From Catonia carolina (taxonomy: Eukaryota > Arthropoda > Insecta > Hemiptera > Achilidae), in NCBI GenBank assembly GCA_035578175.1, contig JAQMRL010000002.1:80509325-80573324 (forward strand): 64,000 nucleotides of DNA, read 5' to 3'. Positions 51,216 to 61,934 of the stretch are shown here, one piece after another. The position numbers and the translations under genes were made by a program. Below the pieces are notes generated by a model. That model was not told the DNA's origin, made no database searches, and saw nothing but the letters and a program-made list of their open reading frames with translations. Each line of letters starts with the position of its first letter. Position 1 is the first letter of the stretch.

Positions 51216-51398
51216 TAATTTTTTTTTTTTTTTTTTGGTTTTACGTCTGACTGTTCTGCAATTTCTGCTAATGCAGATGATGGATAATGATGATAATGAA
51301 AATGAGTGATGAAAAAATGCCAGACCTGACCGGGAATCAAACCCTGGACCCCGGTCGTAGAAGCCAGTTGCGCTAACCACTATGCCAACGGGCCGGCC
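51216..51398 (-). mobile_element. SINE V, reverse copy adjoining the array
   Basis: T-rich edge at 51218-51238, body with TGCTAATGCAGATG, B box (reversed) AATCAAACCCTGGA, head ending GCCAACGGGCCGGCC. Confidence 0.82.
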
Positions 51399-52228
51399 AA
51401 AATTTTTTATTGAGTGATGATGCCTTCATAAGCCTTGAGCTTGTGCGTAGGTAATGATATGTGGTGATTTACAGATGAAAAAATGCCAGACCTGACCGGG
51501 AATCAAACCCTGGACCCCGGTCGTAGAAGCCAGTTGCGCTAACCACTACGCCAACGGGCTGGCCAAAATTTTTTATTGAGTGATGATGCCTTCATAAGCC
51601 TTGAGCTTGTGCGTAGGTAATGATATGTGGTGATTTACAGATGAAAAAATGCCAGACCTGACCGGGAATCAAACCCTGGACCCCGGTCGTAGAAGCCAGT
51701 TGCGCTAACCACTACGCCAACGGGCTGGCCAAAATTTTTTATTGAGTGATGATGCCTTCATAAGCCTTGAGCTTGTGCGTAGGTAATGATATGTGGTGAT
51801 TTACAGATGAAAAAATGCCAGACCTGACCGGGAATCAAACCCTGGACCCCGGTCGTAGAAGCCAGTTGCGCTAACCACTACGCCAACGGGCTGGCCAAAA
51901 TTTTTTATTGAGTGATGATGCCTTCATAAGCCTTGAGCTTGTGCGTAGGTAATGATATGTGGTGATTTACAGATGAAAAAATGCCAGACCTGACCGGAAA
52001 TCAAACCCTGGACCCCGGTCGTAGAAGCCAGTTGCGCTAATCACTATGCCAACGGGCCGGCCAAAATTTTTTATTGAGTGATGATGCCTACATAAGCCTT
52101 GAGCTTGTGCATAGGTAATGATATGTGGTGATTTACAGATGAAAAAAATGCCAGACCTGACCGGGAATCGAACCCGGGACCTCGGCATAGTAGCCAGTTG
52201 CGCTGACCAATTGCACCGTTAGTTAACC
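51399..52228 (-). repeat. Tandem SINE array, 166-bp period, 5 units
   Basis: GGCCAAAATTTTTTATTGAG starts units whose AAAATT lies at 51399, 51565, 51731, 51897 and 52063, exactly 166 bp apart. Each unit is one tRNA-headed SINE (A box GGCGTAGTGG, B box variant GGTTTGATTCC) with its own A-rich end, arranged head to tail. The inner units are almost identical; the outermost (from 52063) is diverged and has canonical GGTTCGATTCC. A solitary relative is at 54109-54290. Confidence 0.9.
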
Positions 52229-52249
52229 TTACAATTAATATACTTTGTT

Positions 52250-52523
52250 GAGACTGACAATTTTTTCACTTAAATCCCATTTTTTCCAGTCAAAAACATT
52301 ACGCCTTATAGCAAATACACCTCTTAGGATTAGCAACAAAACCTTACATACAGATTTGAAAACACCACTCGTACAAAATTCCATCGAATACCTATACAAA
52401 GGCTTTCATGACAAGTCACACGAACACGAGAACCCACTGGTGCGTTCACTTTCCATCTTCCATTTACCTGATAATCCCCCTAGACACTTTAAAAGACGCT
52501 GGAGTAGAGACCTGCTAATTTGA
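52250..52523 (+). pseudogene. Jockey-type LINE C-terminus
   Basis: FFQSKTLRLIANTPLRISNK, TLHTDLKTPLVQNSIEYLYK, NPLVRSLSIFHLP and RHFKRRWSRDLL match the end of Jockey-clade RTs (QSK.LR.I.NAPWYV....LH.DL.iP.V). An untranslated tail runs to about 52660 (GGGGCCCTACC, AATAAAG). Confidence 0.78.
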
Positions 52524-52774
52524 TACACAAATTTCATTGTTGGGGAGGCAGTGATGGGGGCCCTACCCCTCTCATGCCTATCATCTCATTTACATTATTA
52601 TCATAATCATCACATTTGCTTGTTGTAAAATTTTACAGTAGTAAATAAAGAATTAAAGAGGAAAGAAAACTTAAAATTTACGAGTTTTAGCCTTTCTTTT
52701 AAAAATGATAACTTTTCCGATGTCAGCACCACTTTCTTTATTGATATAAAATTTCTCAATGATTTTTACAGCCA

Positions 52775-53440
52775 CATGTATTGCTTGAGTTGCAGCTGCG
52801 TGAAGTTGTTGTGGAATGCAGTGCGTGCGTTGTTATAGTAGTGGGAGAATGAATGAGTGTTAGTAGTAATTCACAGCTCATGCATTTGTAGTGGTAGCAT
52901 CTACTAACTAGACTAAAAAACATATTCTTATCATCCGGCACATTAATTTAACAAATACCTACCGAGTTATTAACTTGGTCAGATTCATAATATTTAACTT
53001 ACTAATTTATACCAAAATATGTAAATAAATAAATATAAAAAATAAATACAAACAAATATGTTAATTATACAAAGTTTGAAAACGAATGTTTTCTATCAGA
53101 GTAATTCCGGGCCAGCCCAGTCAGTCAGCTGGTAGAAAGTCACTATTATTTTTGTTAAGTAACACCGGTTGGGCAAGCAACTTAGTATGGTGACCAGCTG
53201 ACAGCCATCCATGAACAAACTCTGCTGGGGGTCCCTGTTCAAACTCATGTCTAATCTAGGTCAAAAAAACAGCAAAAAGCGGCGATCAAATTGGGTAGTT
53301 GTCAACAATGTACAGTTCCTGATAACGAATAAAAGCTAAAAGAAAAAAAAGGGTAATTCAACAATCAATCTCCCAGCATGCATCACTCATTAAATATATC
53401 TCACCTCGCAAGTACACGGAGCTTGGAACCACGCAATATG
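52775..53440. repeat. Repeat E, copy 2, split by retroposon C
   Basis: Matches 38130-38560 in order (AGTTGTTGTGGAATGCAGTG, AACTAGACTAAAAAAC, CCCAGCATGCATCACTCATT). Interrupted at GTAATTC by 53108-53352. Confidence 0.7.
53108..53352 (+). mobile_element. SINE-like retroposon C with target duplication
   Basis: Single-unit copy (GGGCCAGCCCAGTCAGTCAG to AAAAGAAAAAAAAGG). GTAATTC lies at 53101-53107 and 53353-53359. The uninterrupted repeat E at about 38440-38465 supplies the empty site. The absence of clear A/B boxes leaves its ancestry open. Confidence 0.82.
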
Positions 53441-53477
53441 TCGAAGCTGTCCAATGATGCATTTGTATATTCTGGTA

Positions 53478-53817
53478 CAGTCCAGCCTCTCTTAGTTTGC
53501 TCCTAATGTAAACAAATAATGACATCACTGAGCATGCACATTATATAAAAATGTGTACTCGCTGATTAAAAAGTAACAACAAAATACTTTCAAAAGTATT
53601 TAAATACTAAATACTTTTAAAAGTTTTTTTTTAAATGAAATTGTTAGGCCTACATCATATCATGACTCATGTTTTTAGCACTTCAGTACTTATAATTTAA
53701 AAAATAGTTAACTTAATAGGAAAACGACATCCGTAAAGTCGCAAACTCTAGCGTGCACCCTGTAGTAGGTGGCTTTTGTTTGTTGACAGTAGGAGCAAAC
53801 TAACAACGGCTCAACTG
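53478..53817. mobile_element. TA-inserting MITE M, copy 4
   Basis: 340 bp, ends CAGTCCAGCC and GGCTCAACTG, TA at 53476-53477 and 53818-53819. Inserted beside element G. Confidence 0.9.
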
Positions 53818-53819
53818 TA

Positions 53820-54105
53820 GTTTCCTTTCTTTTACCAGGTATTAAAAAAATCTGTTGAAGAATTATCTTCTTCTCTGTTTTTAACTTCATTCTTTACACT
53901 ATTTTGAATTGTGGAAAAAGAAATGTCACCGTAGTTAGCCGTTTGCTCATGGCTTTTATTAAGAGCCACAGAAAGGCATTTTTGTTTAGCTTTAACTTCA
54001 CAATATTTTAATACACTGCGTATTAGATTTCATTCAGTACTGTAAACAGTCCAACCACATTTTTGAGAAACCAGCAGACATTTCTGTTTACGGTAACAAA
54101 CAGTT
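53820..54105 (-). pseudogene. Element G N-terminal domain, copy 4
   Basis: The minus strand has the same order as 5225-5470: a TVYSTE-like start, FLWLLIKAMSKRLTTVTFLF-type decayed frames, then NSFSTDFFNTW at the end. More decayed than the tandem copies. A SINE V copy is inserted in its 5' side. Confidence 0.45.
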
Positions 54106-54108
54106 TTT

Positions 54109-54290
54109 TTTTTTTTATTTATTTTTTTATTAAGGTGATGATGCGTACATAAGCCTTGGGCTTGTGCGTAGGTAATGATATGTGGTGATTTACAGATGAA
54201 AATAAATGCCAGAATTGACCGGGAATCGAACCCGGGACCCCGGCATAGTAGCCAGTTGCGCTGACCACTACACCATGGGCCGGCCGTTAC
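54109..54290 (-). mobile_element. SINE V-type, body as in tandem array
   Basis: T-rich edge, then CATAAGCCTTGGGCTTGTGC and GGTAATGATATGTGGTGATT as in the 166-bp array, B box GGTTCGATTCC (reversed) and head ending GGGCCGGCC. It shows the single-copy form of the array unit. Confidence 0.85.
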
Positions 54291-54668
54291 ATTCGTACAG
54301 TTAACCTAGAAAAGGTTCCGCGATATACTGTACTAGCAGTACCTGACGTGCGTTGCTACACCGCCAGTAATATTTAAAAAAAAACATGTAATTAATGACA
54401 ACTGTGAAATTAATTAATTAAATTTAAATTAATGCTTACTTAAAATCACGACAAAGTACACTTGTACATCAACAAAAACATAACCTTAAACACGACTCAA
54501 TGTTTTTCTACATAGTTCACAAAATATTCGGTAGATTTCACTGCAAGCATTTTTTTTATCTAACCTCATAAAAGCCTTAATGTAGGATATAAACATTATT
54601 TTCAACCCTTTAGGGCTAACTTTTTAAGGGTTTCAATAGCCTAAAACCTGCACCGGCATCATAGTTAC

Positions 54669-54957
54669 TTCTTCTTCTTTAAGTGCCGTGTCCTCCTAGA
54701 ACATTGGCGATCAGTCGCATGACCTTCACTCTGTCCACAGCCAACCGAAATAGTGTCGTGGTGCTCACCCCGTACCACTGGCGAAGGTTCCTAAGCCAGG
54801 ACGTTCTCCTACGTCCGGGGCCGCGCTTCCCCTCTATCTTCCCCTGGATGATCACATGCAGCATTCCATATTTCGGATTTCTCATCACGTGGGCAAAATA
54901 CTCTAATTTCCTTCTTTTTATGATATTAAGCACTTCTTTTTCTTTGTTTAGCCGCTG
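54669..54957 (-). mobile_element. LINE tail with target duplication
   Basis: The minus strand encodes RLNKEKEVLNIIKRRKLEYF, HVMRNPKYGMLHVIIQGKIE and SWLRNLRQWYGVSTTTLF. The (CTT)n edge is the reversed (GAA)n tail. CATAGTTAC at 54660-54668 and 54958-54966 is the duplication. Confidence 0.88.
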
Positions 54958-55130
54958 CATAGTTACAACATTAAAAAACTGGAAGAAAATTGGTTCAGTA
55001 ATTTAGGAGATAAAGGGGAACATACACACATACATCAAATTTTATATACAGTAAACTCTCGATTATCCGTGGGCGGTTTATCCACTTTGTGAATTATCCG
55101 CGGCGCCTACAGTAAAACGGTTTTGTTTAA

Positions 55131-55525
55131 GTTGTTGTTTAGGTCATCAGCCAAAAACCTGGTTTGAACCTGTAGAGGTTTTACTAAGTAAAACGAGGAG
55201 TGAGGTGGTTTACCATTGCCTTCCTCACTGAGTGGAAAAGTATGCTTATCAGCATGCCGGTCCCTCTGAAAAGCACATATCTTCCACTCTGCAAATAACA
55301 CCTTCACTTCATTCACCACAGGGTCTGGCTGTATAATGAAATTCATTACTTTCAGATAAGATAACTCTGATTAGTGTCACAGTACACCTCTACCTCTTCT
55401 CTTCTTAAATGATTCAGTCATTTAATTGGCTGACCATGTGACAAGAAACAAAACTATTTATTTTAGCCCTGCAACTAACAGATTGAGTGTAAAAAATTTG
55501 ACACTCCACCCGTCTGTTATGGGCA
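55131..55525 (-). mobile_element. R401 copy inside pogo-like element
   Basis: Near full length (GTTGTTGTTTAGGTCATCAG to CCGTCTGTTATGGGCAG). No clear target duplication. A 79-codon minus frame crosses it, comparable with the partial frames at 464-703 and 39854-40120. Confidence 0.8.
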
Positions 55526-55800
55526 GAACAGTATAAAAAAAGAAAAAAATACACAAAAACAAGTTTGAATTATTTCATAAATACTAAAATAGGTTTTCTA
55601 ATAAATTTAATGTAATAAAAATTATCATACATAATAAACGATAATAATGTATAGTACAACACGTGCAGGTACAGTGAGTATAGTATTTAACACGAAAAAA
55701 CGAAAGCAATTGACCAATTTTTTTGTAAAAAAGTTAAACATAACTACTACTTAAACAATAATGTACTGAACGTAGATTAAGTTTCTTATCATATACGTTC

Positions 55801-56314
55801 TTTTTTTTTTTTTTTTTTCTTCAAATAGCTCTTTAACGAGAGCACGTTAAATCAATACTTGGGGTGTTTCTTCATGTCCTATGCTGCTCCATTCTCTTCC
55901 TCACCCACACCTCCTTCATCCTTCTTGATTTGTCCATCCTCAGTTGGTCCATATTGTGAGGTTCACACCTCCTCCTCTCACTCTCCTCCCTAAAGGTCAC
56001 TCTCTCAACTTTACCCCTAAAAACCTCTCTATTGCATATGTCTTCTGTAGTAATCCCTGCCGTTAAGCAATCTGACAGCGTTTCGGTGAACCATGCTGGC
56101 TTAATCTTAAGTTTCATTATCCTCTCATAGACCTGTTTTGCCAGCCGATTATTGTCCATCCTCGCTATATGACCAAAAAACATAAGTCTTCTTTTCCTCA
56201 TTGTGTGGATAATGTTTTCAACTCTGCTATATATTTCCTTATTTGTTCGAGGTCTATTGTACTCTGCATCTAGTTTCCTAGGCCCCTATATACTTCTCAT
56301 TATTTTCCTTTCAT
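55801..56314 (-). mobile_element. LINE tail with poly-A and target duplication
   Basis: The minus strand encodes MRKRRLMFFGHIARMDNNRL, KIKPAWFTETLSDCL, GITTEDICNREVF and an Arg-rich end, homologous to 45278-45793. T-run at 55801-55820. TACGTTC at 55794-55800 and 56315-56321. Confidence 0.85.
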
Positions 56315-56328
56315 TACGTTCTTTTATT

Positions 56329-56728
56329 GTTGTTGTTGTTAGGTCAACAGCCGAAAGGCTGGTTTGAACCTCTAGAGGTTTTACTAAGTAAAAATGAGGA
56401 GTAAGGTGGTTTACCATTGCCTTCCTCACTGAGTTGAAAAAGTATGCTTATCAGCATGCCAGCCCCTCCGAAAAGCACTCACTTTTTACCCTGCAAATGA
56501 CACCTTCACTTCATTCACCACAGGGTCTGGCTGCATAGTGAAATTCATTACTCTCAGAGGAAATAACTCTGATTAGTGTCACAGTACATCTCTACCTCTT
56601 CTGTTCTTAAATAGTTCAGTCATATAAGTGGCTGACCATGTGGTAAGAAACAGAACTATTTTTTTTAGCCCTGGACCAAACAGATAGAGTGCAATTAAAA
56701 TAACACTCCACCTGCCCGTTTTGGGCAT
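56329..56728 (-). mobile_element. R401 retroposon with target duplication
   Basis: GTTCTTTTATT at 56318-56328 and 56729-56739. The duplication includes the edge of the neighbouring LINE, so R401 arrived later. Confidence 0.87.
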
Positions 56729-56966
56729 GTTCTTTTATTATACAATAAATTGATTTTTGGGCACTTGTGTTGTTTTTTTAGAACTTTCAGCCATTTTAAC
56801 AGCTGTTGGCAGCAATTTTGTGGCTTATCCGCGATATTCGATTATCCGCACTAGTCAATTTCGCGGATAATTGGGAGTTTACTGTATTTAGATGTTCTTT
56901 AAGTATAGTGTACATTGTTGTGTTGGCTGAATTGATACAAAAGCAGTCACACTTGCTTACTAATTA

Positions 56967-58080
56967 TACCCGGAATCCCTATACTTCGCAATGTTAACAT
57001 AAGGAACATTTTCTCAAAAAGTACTTGATGGAATCCAATCAAATTTTGGTCACTTGTTCATTGGACCCTTATGCCAATTTTAACGGGAGCTTTTTTACAT
57101 AACTTACCAATTGTGTTAATTATGATTTTTTTTCAGATCGTTATTAATTTTTCTAAATTTTTAACAGAAAAAAAATTAATTAAGAATTTTTTGATGCGTA
57201 TATCTTAAAACGGGCGTGTTAAAAACATGATAGTAGTCTACAGAATGGTCTGTAAAAATTTTAACCATTTTCGTTATGTGGTTCCTGAGAAAATGTTCCT
57301 TTTGTGCCAAAAAATTAAATTTTTCAGGAACGGCAAATAAAGAAAACAAACACGATTTCTTAATTCACTTTAGGCCGTAATGCATTCCAGGGTCATAGTC
57401 AGGTTGTACATTTACATTTGCTTCCTGCTTCATTCTAACAAGTCTTCTTTGCCTTTGTGCTTGTTTTTCAAATTTTGAAATGGATTTTTCCAGTGTGCGC
57501 AGCCGTTCTTTATCGAGTCGCTTCAAGGCGTTGACCATGTGAACTTTCGGTGTTATCCCCAATTTCTCCAGAACTGAGCATTTTACTACATTTCCCTCAT
57601 TGTAACATGCTATTGCGTCAAGTACACCCACTTGCAGAGTCTCTAATCCAACAAACGTTGATTTCGGTATGCGACACCAAATCAAGTGATTTAGACTCTT
57701 GTTCATATTCTGTGACCTACCGTGAAGGCACTTTTTTAGAAGATCTTCATTAGTCAAATCCCTAAACACTGGTTTTATAACTTCCATAATTGGTGGTGCT
57801 ATGCTATGTTTGTGTCTATATATAGAGCCATCTACAAAGCGGAATTTTCAAATACCTTATTACCTACTTATTGCCTCCATTAGTACAACTCACATGAACG
57901 TTATGTATGTCCCCTGACCTAAAAATTAACTTGCAATATAATTTTTAAAAAATAATTAAAATATCAAGGAAACATTAAATTATTAAGTGTTGTACATCAT
58001 TTTAAACAGAAAATCCTAAATTTTAATTTAGTGAAATAAAAACAAAATGCTAAAAAATTAATTTTTTTACATTCCGGGTA
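56967..58080 (-). mobile_element. MULE-like DNA element with short inverted ends
   Basis: TACCCGGAAT at 56967-56976 and its inverse ATTCCGGGTA at 58071-58080. It contains one intact reading frame on the minus strand. The target duplication is unresolved because both flanks are part of a duplicated segment. Confidence 0.55.
57365..57787 (-). CDS. Mutator-like transposase C-terminal domain
   Basis: 140 codons from ATG 57787: KPVFRDLTNEDLLKKCLHGR, SQNMNKSLNHLIWCRIPKST, FVGLETLQVGVLDAIACYNE and a Lys/Arg-rich helix ending DPGMHYGLK. The CLHG.tQN.NeS.N..IW.R.PK..FV block is the C-terminal signature of a Mutator-like transposase family widespread in arthropods (from memory). The catalytic part is absent, yet the frame is undamaged. 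The AT-rich upstream 300 bases contain no continuation that I can recognise. Confidence 0.65.
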   Translation of the reverse strand: MEVIKPVFRDLTNEDLLKKCLHGRSQNMNKSLNHLIWCRIPKSTFVGLETLQVGVLDAIACYNEGNVVKCSVLEKLGITPKVHMVNALKRLDKERLRTLEKSISKFEKQAQRQRRLVRMKQEANVNVQPDYDPGMHYGLK

Positions 58081-58274
58081 CCCTTAACAGCTGTCGGCAG
58101 CAATTTTGTGGCTTATCCGCGAAATTCGATTATTCGCAGTATACGCACCAGTCAATTTCGTGGATAATCGAGAGTTTACTGTATTTAGATATTTAGATGT
58201 TCTTTAAGTATAGTGTACATTGTTGTGTTGGCTGAATTGATACAAAAGCAGTAGTCACACTTGCTTACTAATTT

Positions 58275-59375
58275 TTTTTTTTTTGTGCCCTGGAGACTCC
58301 AGGAGGAGTATAGGACATGTCACATTTTTATAACACCTGAAATACATATGTGAGCCGGAATCCAAAAACGGACCTCTTGTCAAAAATTTTTTGTTATGAG
58401 CTGTTACCATTTTAAAATTTACCTTTAAATTCTAACCAATTTGATGCAAATTTCAGAATTTCCTCTCGAAAATTGTGTAAATTAGAGCAGCTTAAAAGTT
58501 TTTGATTAAAAAATTGCTGTTGAATGCATTTTAAACTTTTACATTACTTTTTCTAAATTTTACATATTTAAGAACAAATTACACTAATTGTTTTTAGAAA
58601 TTTTGATGTTTGACACTGCTAAAGGGTCTTCAGCAGTTCTGCAACTGAGTCCGGTTGGTCAGATTCGGGCTCAAAATACCCATTAAAAGGTCTCACCATT
58701 TTTCTTTACCAAATATCTTGATCTTTTTTAAATAGATATTCTTTTTATTGCAAAGTAATTACATTTAAAATATAATCGGACAAAATAAATTATAAAAATC
58801 TACAAGAAAAACCTCAAATATCGGTGTATCAACCCTAACAACTCATTTTTCTTCCGACAAGAGGTCCCTTTTCACTTTCCACCTCACATAACATGTGAGG
58901 TTCTTATATTATAAGAATCACACAATGTATCACTACTATCAAGAAAGAAATTCTTGTATGCTATAAAAAGTTTCACACCGATCAAGTAATTTTTTAGATT
59001 CTTTTTAAAGGAATTCAAATCCTCACAACGTTTTAAAAATTGGGGTAATTTATTCATGAATTTTCTCCCTGCATAAGTAGGTTTTTGTTCAAACAATTTT
59101 GTGAAGTGATTAGCCACATAATAATCATTTCTGTTTCTCGTATTATGATTGTGAACATTGAAATTCTGCATAAAATTATTTAGCCTAACATACATAATCA
59201 CCTGAAAAATGTAGAGAGAGAGAGAGGGAACTGTAAGCAATTTAAGCTGCTTAAATATTGATGTGGATGAGGTTAGCTGGTTAGCTCCCACCATACACCT
59301 AATAGCTTTCTTTTGAATTTTAAAAACCCTATTCATATTACCCATGCTACAATTACCCCATACTAAGATACCATG
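58275..59375 (-). mobile_element. Jockey/CR1-like LINE B split by a MITE
   Basis: T-run and GGAGACTCCAGGAGGAG at the 3' edge, interrupted at 58350 and resuming at about 58911 (ATAAGAATCACACAATG). The minus strand (58884-59345) codes for MNRVFKIQKKAIRCMVGANQ, LLTVPSLSLYIFQVIMY and KLFEQKPTYAGRKFMNKLPQ. Confidence 0.8.
58350..58887. mobile_element. MITE with ~32-bp inverted ends in LINE B
   Basis: GTGAGCCGGAATCC...GGACCTCTTGTC at the left and, reversed, GTGAGGTGGAAAGT...GGACCTCTTGTC at the right. LINE B is uninterrupted here at 17050-17070 and 63850-63870. A CCTCACATAACATGTGAGG palindrome sits at the right junction. No coding capacity. Confidence 0.7.
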
Positions 59376-60158
59376 CTTTTGCCCCCTTACCTCTCATTAA
59401 AATTAAAGGCATTCCTGTGGGTCAAGTAATTTTTTCTTTTCTTTTTTTCATCCTGGAAACTCCAAAGGGAGTATAGGACATGTCAAGATAAAACTGATAA
59501 ACTGAAAGTTTATCACCAATGATAAATTCATTTCTTACCACCAAAAATTGTTTTTGCTACTGCTTACTTCAGTAGGCTTGTCATGACCCTATTGAATTAA
59601 ATATCACACCTCCTGCCACTGCTTAACTCAGTAGGCTTGTCATGAACCCCTTTGTATCAAATTGTACACAATATTTGTTTAATTCAAGTTGAATACCAAA
59701 ACTATTTAGAAAGGAATTTTTGCACACTGTAAAATGTTTCATCAATCAAATATTGTTTTAGCTTTTTTTTAAAATGACTTAAATTGTCACAACTTTTTAA
59801 ACCTTGTGGCAATTTATTGATGTATTTTCTACCTGCATAAGCTGGTTTTTGTTCAAACAGTTTAGTGTTGTGATTAGCAACATAATAATCGATTCTGTTT
59901 CTTGTGTAGTGGTTGTGAACATCTAAATTCTGTAAAAAGGTATTTTTCTTTACGTACATTATCACTTCAAAAATGTACAAAGAAGGAACTGTGAGCAATT
60001 GCAGCTCTTTAAATAGTGATCTGCATAAGGTAAGGTGGTTGACTCCCATCATACACCTAACAGTTTTTTTCTGTATTTTAAAAACTCTTTCCATGTTACC
60101 CTGTGATGAATTACCCCATACTAATATGGCATACCGGATGTGAGATAAAATTAAACCA

Positions 60159-61153
60159 AAGGAAAGTTATCTACAGTCTGTATAAGAATCAAACGGCTGT
60201 TTTGAGAATCGAGGGGTACGAAAAAGAGGCTGCTGTAAGAAAAGGTGTACGACAAGGTTGTTCTTTGTCACCACTACTTTTTAACTTGTATATAGAAGAG
60301 GCTATAAATGAAGTGAAGGAGAAATTTGACGCAGGAATAAAAATTCAAGGAGAGACAATAAAAATGCTGAGATTCGCCGATGATATAGTAGTATTAGCCG
60401 AGGCAAAGAATGAACTAGAGGATGCCTTAAATGGAATGGATGAGATCTTGAGGAAGGATTACTTCATGAAAATTAATAAGAACAAAACGAAAGTGTTGTG
60501 CAGCAGCAAGAGTGGTTTAGAAGAGATGGGAAATTTAAAAGTAGGCAACGAAAACATACAGGAAGTTGGGGAATTCTGCTATCTAGGGAGTAAAATAACA
60601 AAGGATGGTAGAAGCACAAGTGATATCAAGAGTAGAATTGCTCAAGCTAGAAAAGCCTTTGAAATGAAAAACAGCTTACTGACTACAAACATTGATTTAC
60701 AGATTAGGAAAAATTTCTTAAAACATTATGTTTGGAGTGTAGCATTATACAGAAGTGAAACGTGGGTGATAGGGGCTGTAGAACGGAAGAGGATAGAAGC
60801 TTTTGAAATATGGTGTTATAGGAAAATGTTAAAGATTAGGTGGGTGGACAAAATAAGTAATTTAGAGGTTCTTAGGCGAGTGGATGAAAAAAGAAGTATA
60901 TGGAAGCATCTTACCAAAAGAAGGGATAGCCTAGTGGGGCATATCCTAAGACATCCAGGTATTGGGCTATCAATAATGGAGGGTAATATTGAGGGAGTAA
61001 ATTGTAGAGGGAGGCAAAGATTAGAATATATAAAGCAAATCACGAAAGATGTAGGGTGTTACAGGTATGTAGATATGAAACGAATTGCGCAAGATAGAAC
61101 AGCTTGGAGAACTGCATCAAACCAGTCGAGAGACTGATGACAAAAAAAAAAAA
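60159..61153 (+). mobile_element. LINE nested in LINE A, poly-A tailed
   Basis: Starts at about 60159, where LINE A stops matching, and ends with an A-run at 61140-61153 directly after the stop. About a dozen target bases appear to have been lost. Same family as 15358-15756. Confidence 0.85.
60160..61137 (+). CDS. LINE reverse transcriptase, C-terminal two-thirds
   Basis: Open frame to TGA at 61135. RT motifs: RKGVRQGCSLSPLLFNLYIE, then RFADDIVVLAEAKNEL (active-site FADD), FCYLGSKITKDGRS, ETWVIGAVERKRIEAFEIWC and VGHILRHPG, ending with a CRGRQRLEYIKQI tail. The fingers region and endonuclease are missing. The frame continues upstream into LINE A sequence (60103-60158), which is not part of this gene. 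Undamaged, therefore recent. Confidence 0.85.
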   Translation, partial: RKVIYSLYKNQTAVLRIEGYEKEAAVRKGVRQGCSLSPLLFNLYIEEAINEVKEKFDAGIKIQGETIKMLRFADDIVVLAEAKNELEDALNGMDEILRKDYFMKINKNKTKVLCSSKSGLEEMGNLKVGNENIQEVGEFCYLGSKITKDGRSTSDIKSRIAQARKAFEMKNSLLTTNIDLQIRKNFLKHYVWSVALYRSETWVIGAVERKRIEAFEIWCYRKMLKIRWVDKISNLEVLRRVDEKRSIWKHLTKRRDSLVGHILRHPGIGLSIMEGNIEGVNCRGRQRLEYIKQITKDVGCYRYVDMKRIAQDRTAWRTASNQSRD

Positions 61154-61470
61154 AGCTGCTGTAAGCAATTTTTTATCATTTAATCTGGCAATTTGTTTTA
61201 ATGCAAATACCCCAGATGATATTTTACCACACATTTGATCGGTGTAATAATCCCACGATAGGGTCCTATCTAGTGACACTCCTAGAAACTTCACTGTTTG
61301 CACATGATCTAGGATATTATTTTGTATAAAGACATCCAGTTCTCTTTTTTCCCTTACATTGTGTTTGTTTTTGAACAATAAGTACTGACACTTTTTCCCA
61401 TTAACTGTTAACATTAATTCATTCAGAAATTGAACTACACTATTGGTAATCTATTGAAACTAAACCTATA

Positions 61471-61934
61471 GGTAATAAATAGTATCTGTCGTAAAGAAAT
61501 GTTGGAAGTTGAAGAAACATAGGCCTACTGGTTGAATCGTTGGTTTGTACCAATGATTCTTTTAGTCATATAAGATAAATACTTAATTGATCAGGAGTTA
61601 CTTCCTTAAACAGCCCTCTCTTAGGCTCATTTTGTACAATATGCATTTATCCTGTCACATAATGCTTGTAAATGTGTAAAATGTTTAGTAGATTGTATAT
61701 ATAGTTTATATGTAGTGCCTTTATCTTATGTCTTGTTGTGTACAGAAGAAAAATTTTAAAGGAATTTAATTCTACAAATAAGATAATAAAATAATAAGAT
61801 CTTATGTGTAATACGTGTGTTTAAAATAATGTTAAACATTTAGTTTCAACTTTGATGTATACTGAATGAATTATATTAAAATATACTTTTCTTTTTTATT
61901 TTATACAATATAAATCTGAGTTCCTATTTTCTAT
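61471..61934. other. AT-rich stretch, nothing recognised
   Basis: Lies between LINE A and repeat B. No coding or repeat signature. Confidence 0.45.

Larger units (their letters stand above)
55049..56884. mobile_element. pogo/Tigger-like element filled with insertions
   Basis: Inverted ends CAGTAAACTCTCGATTATCC and, reversed, CAGTAAACTCCCAATTATCC, TA at 55047-55048 and 56885-56886. Much of its 1836 bp consists of two R401 copies and a LINE tail. No transposase frame of its own was recognised. Confidence 0.8.
56795..58268 (+). repeat. ~165-bp direct duplication flanking the MULE-like element
   Basis: 56795-56962 and 58085-58268 share the pogo right end (GCAGCAATTTTGTGGCTTAT, GATAAT-GAGTTTACTGTAT) and flank (AAGTATAGTGTACATTGTTG, TCACACTTGCTTACTAATT). 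They bracket 56967-58080. Confidence 0.8.
59440..61470 (-). mobile_element. Jockey/CR1-like LINE A split by another LINE
   Basis: Most complete LINE A copy: 3' end near 59440, coding 59702-60094 (MERVFKIQKKTVRCMMGVNH to KQYLIDETFYS), interruption at 60159-61153. Upstream coding resumes at 61155-61414 (MLTVNGKKCQYLLFKNKHNV, VKFLGVSLDRTLSWDYYTDQ). Confidence 0.85.

Noticed and set aside
51399..52228. CRISPR-like array
   Set aside because: The 166-bp units are contiguous full SINE copies without unique spacers, in animal DNA.
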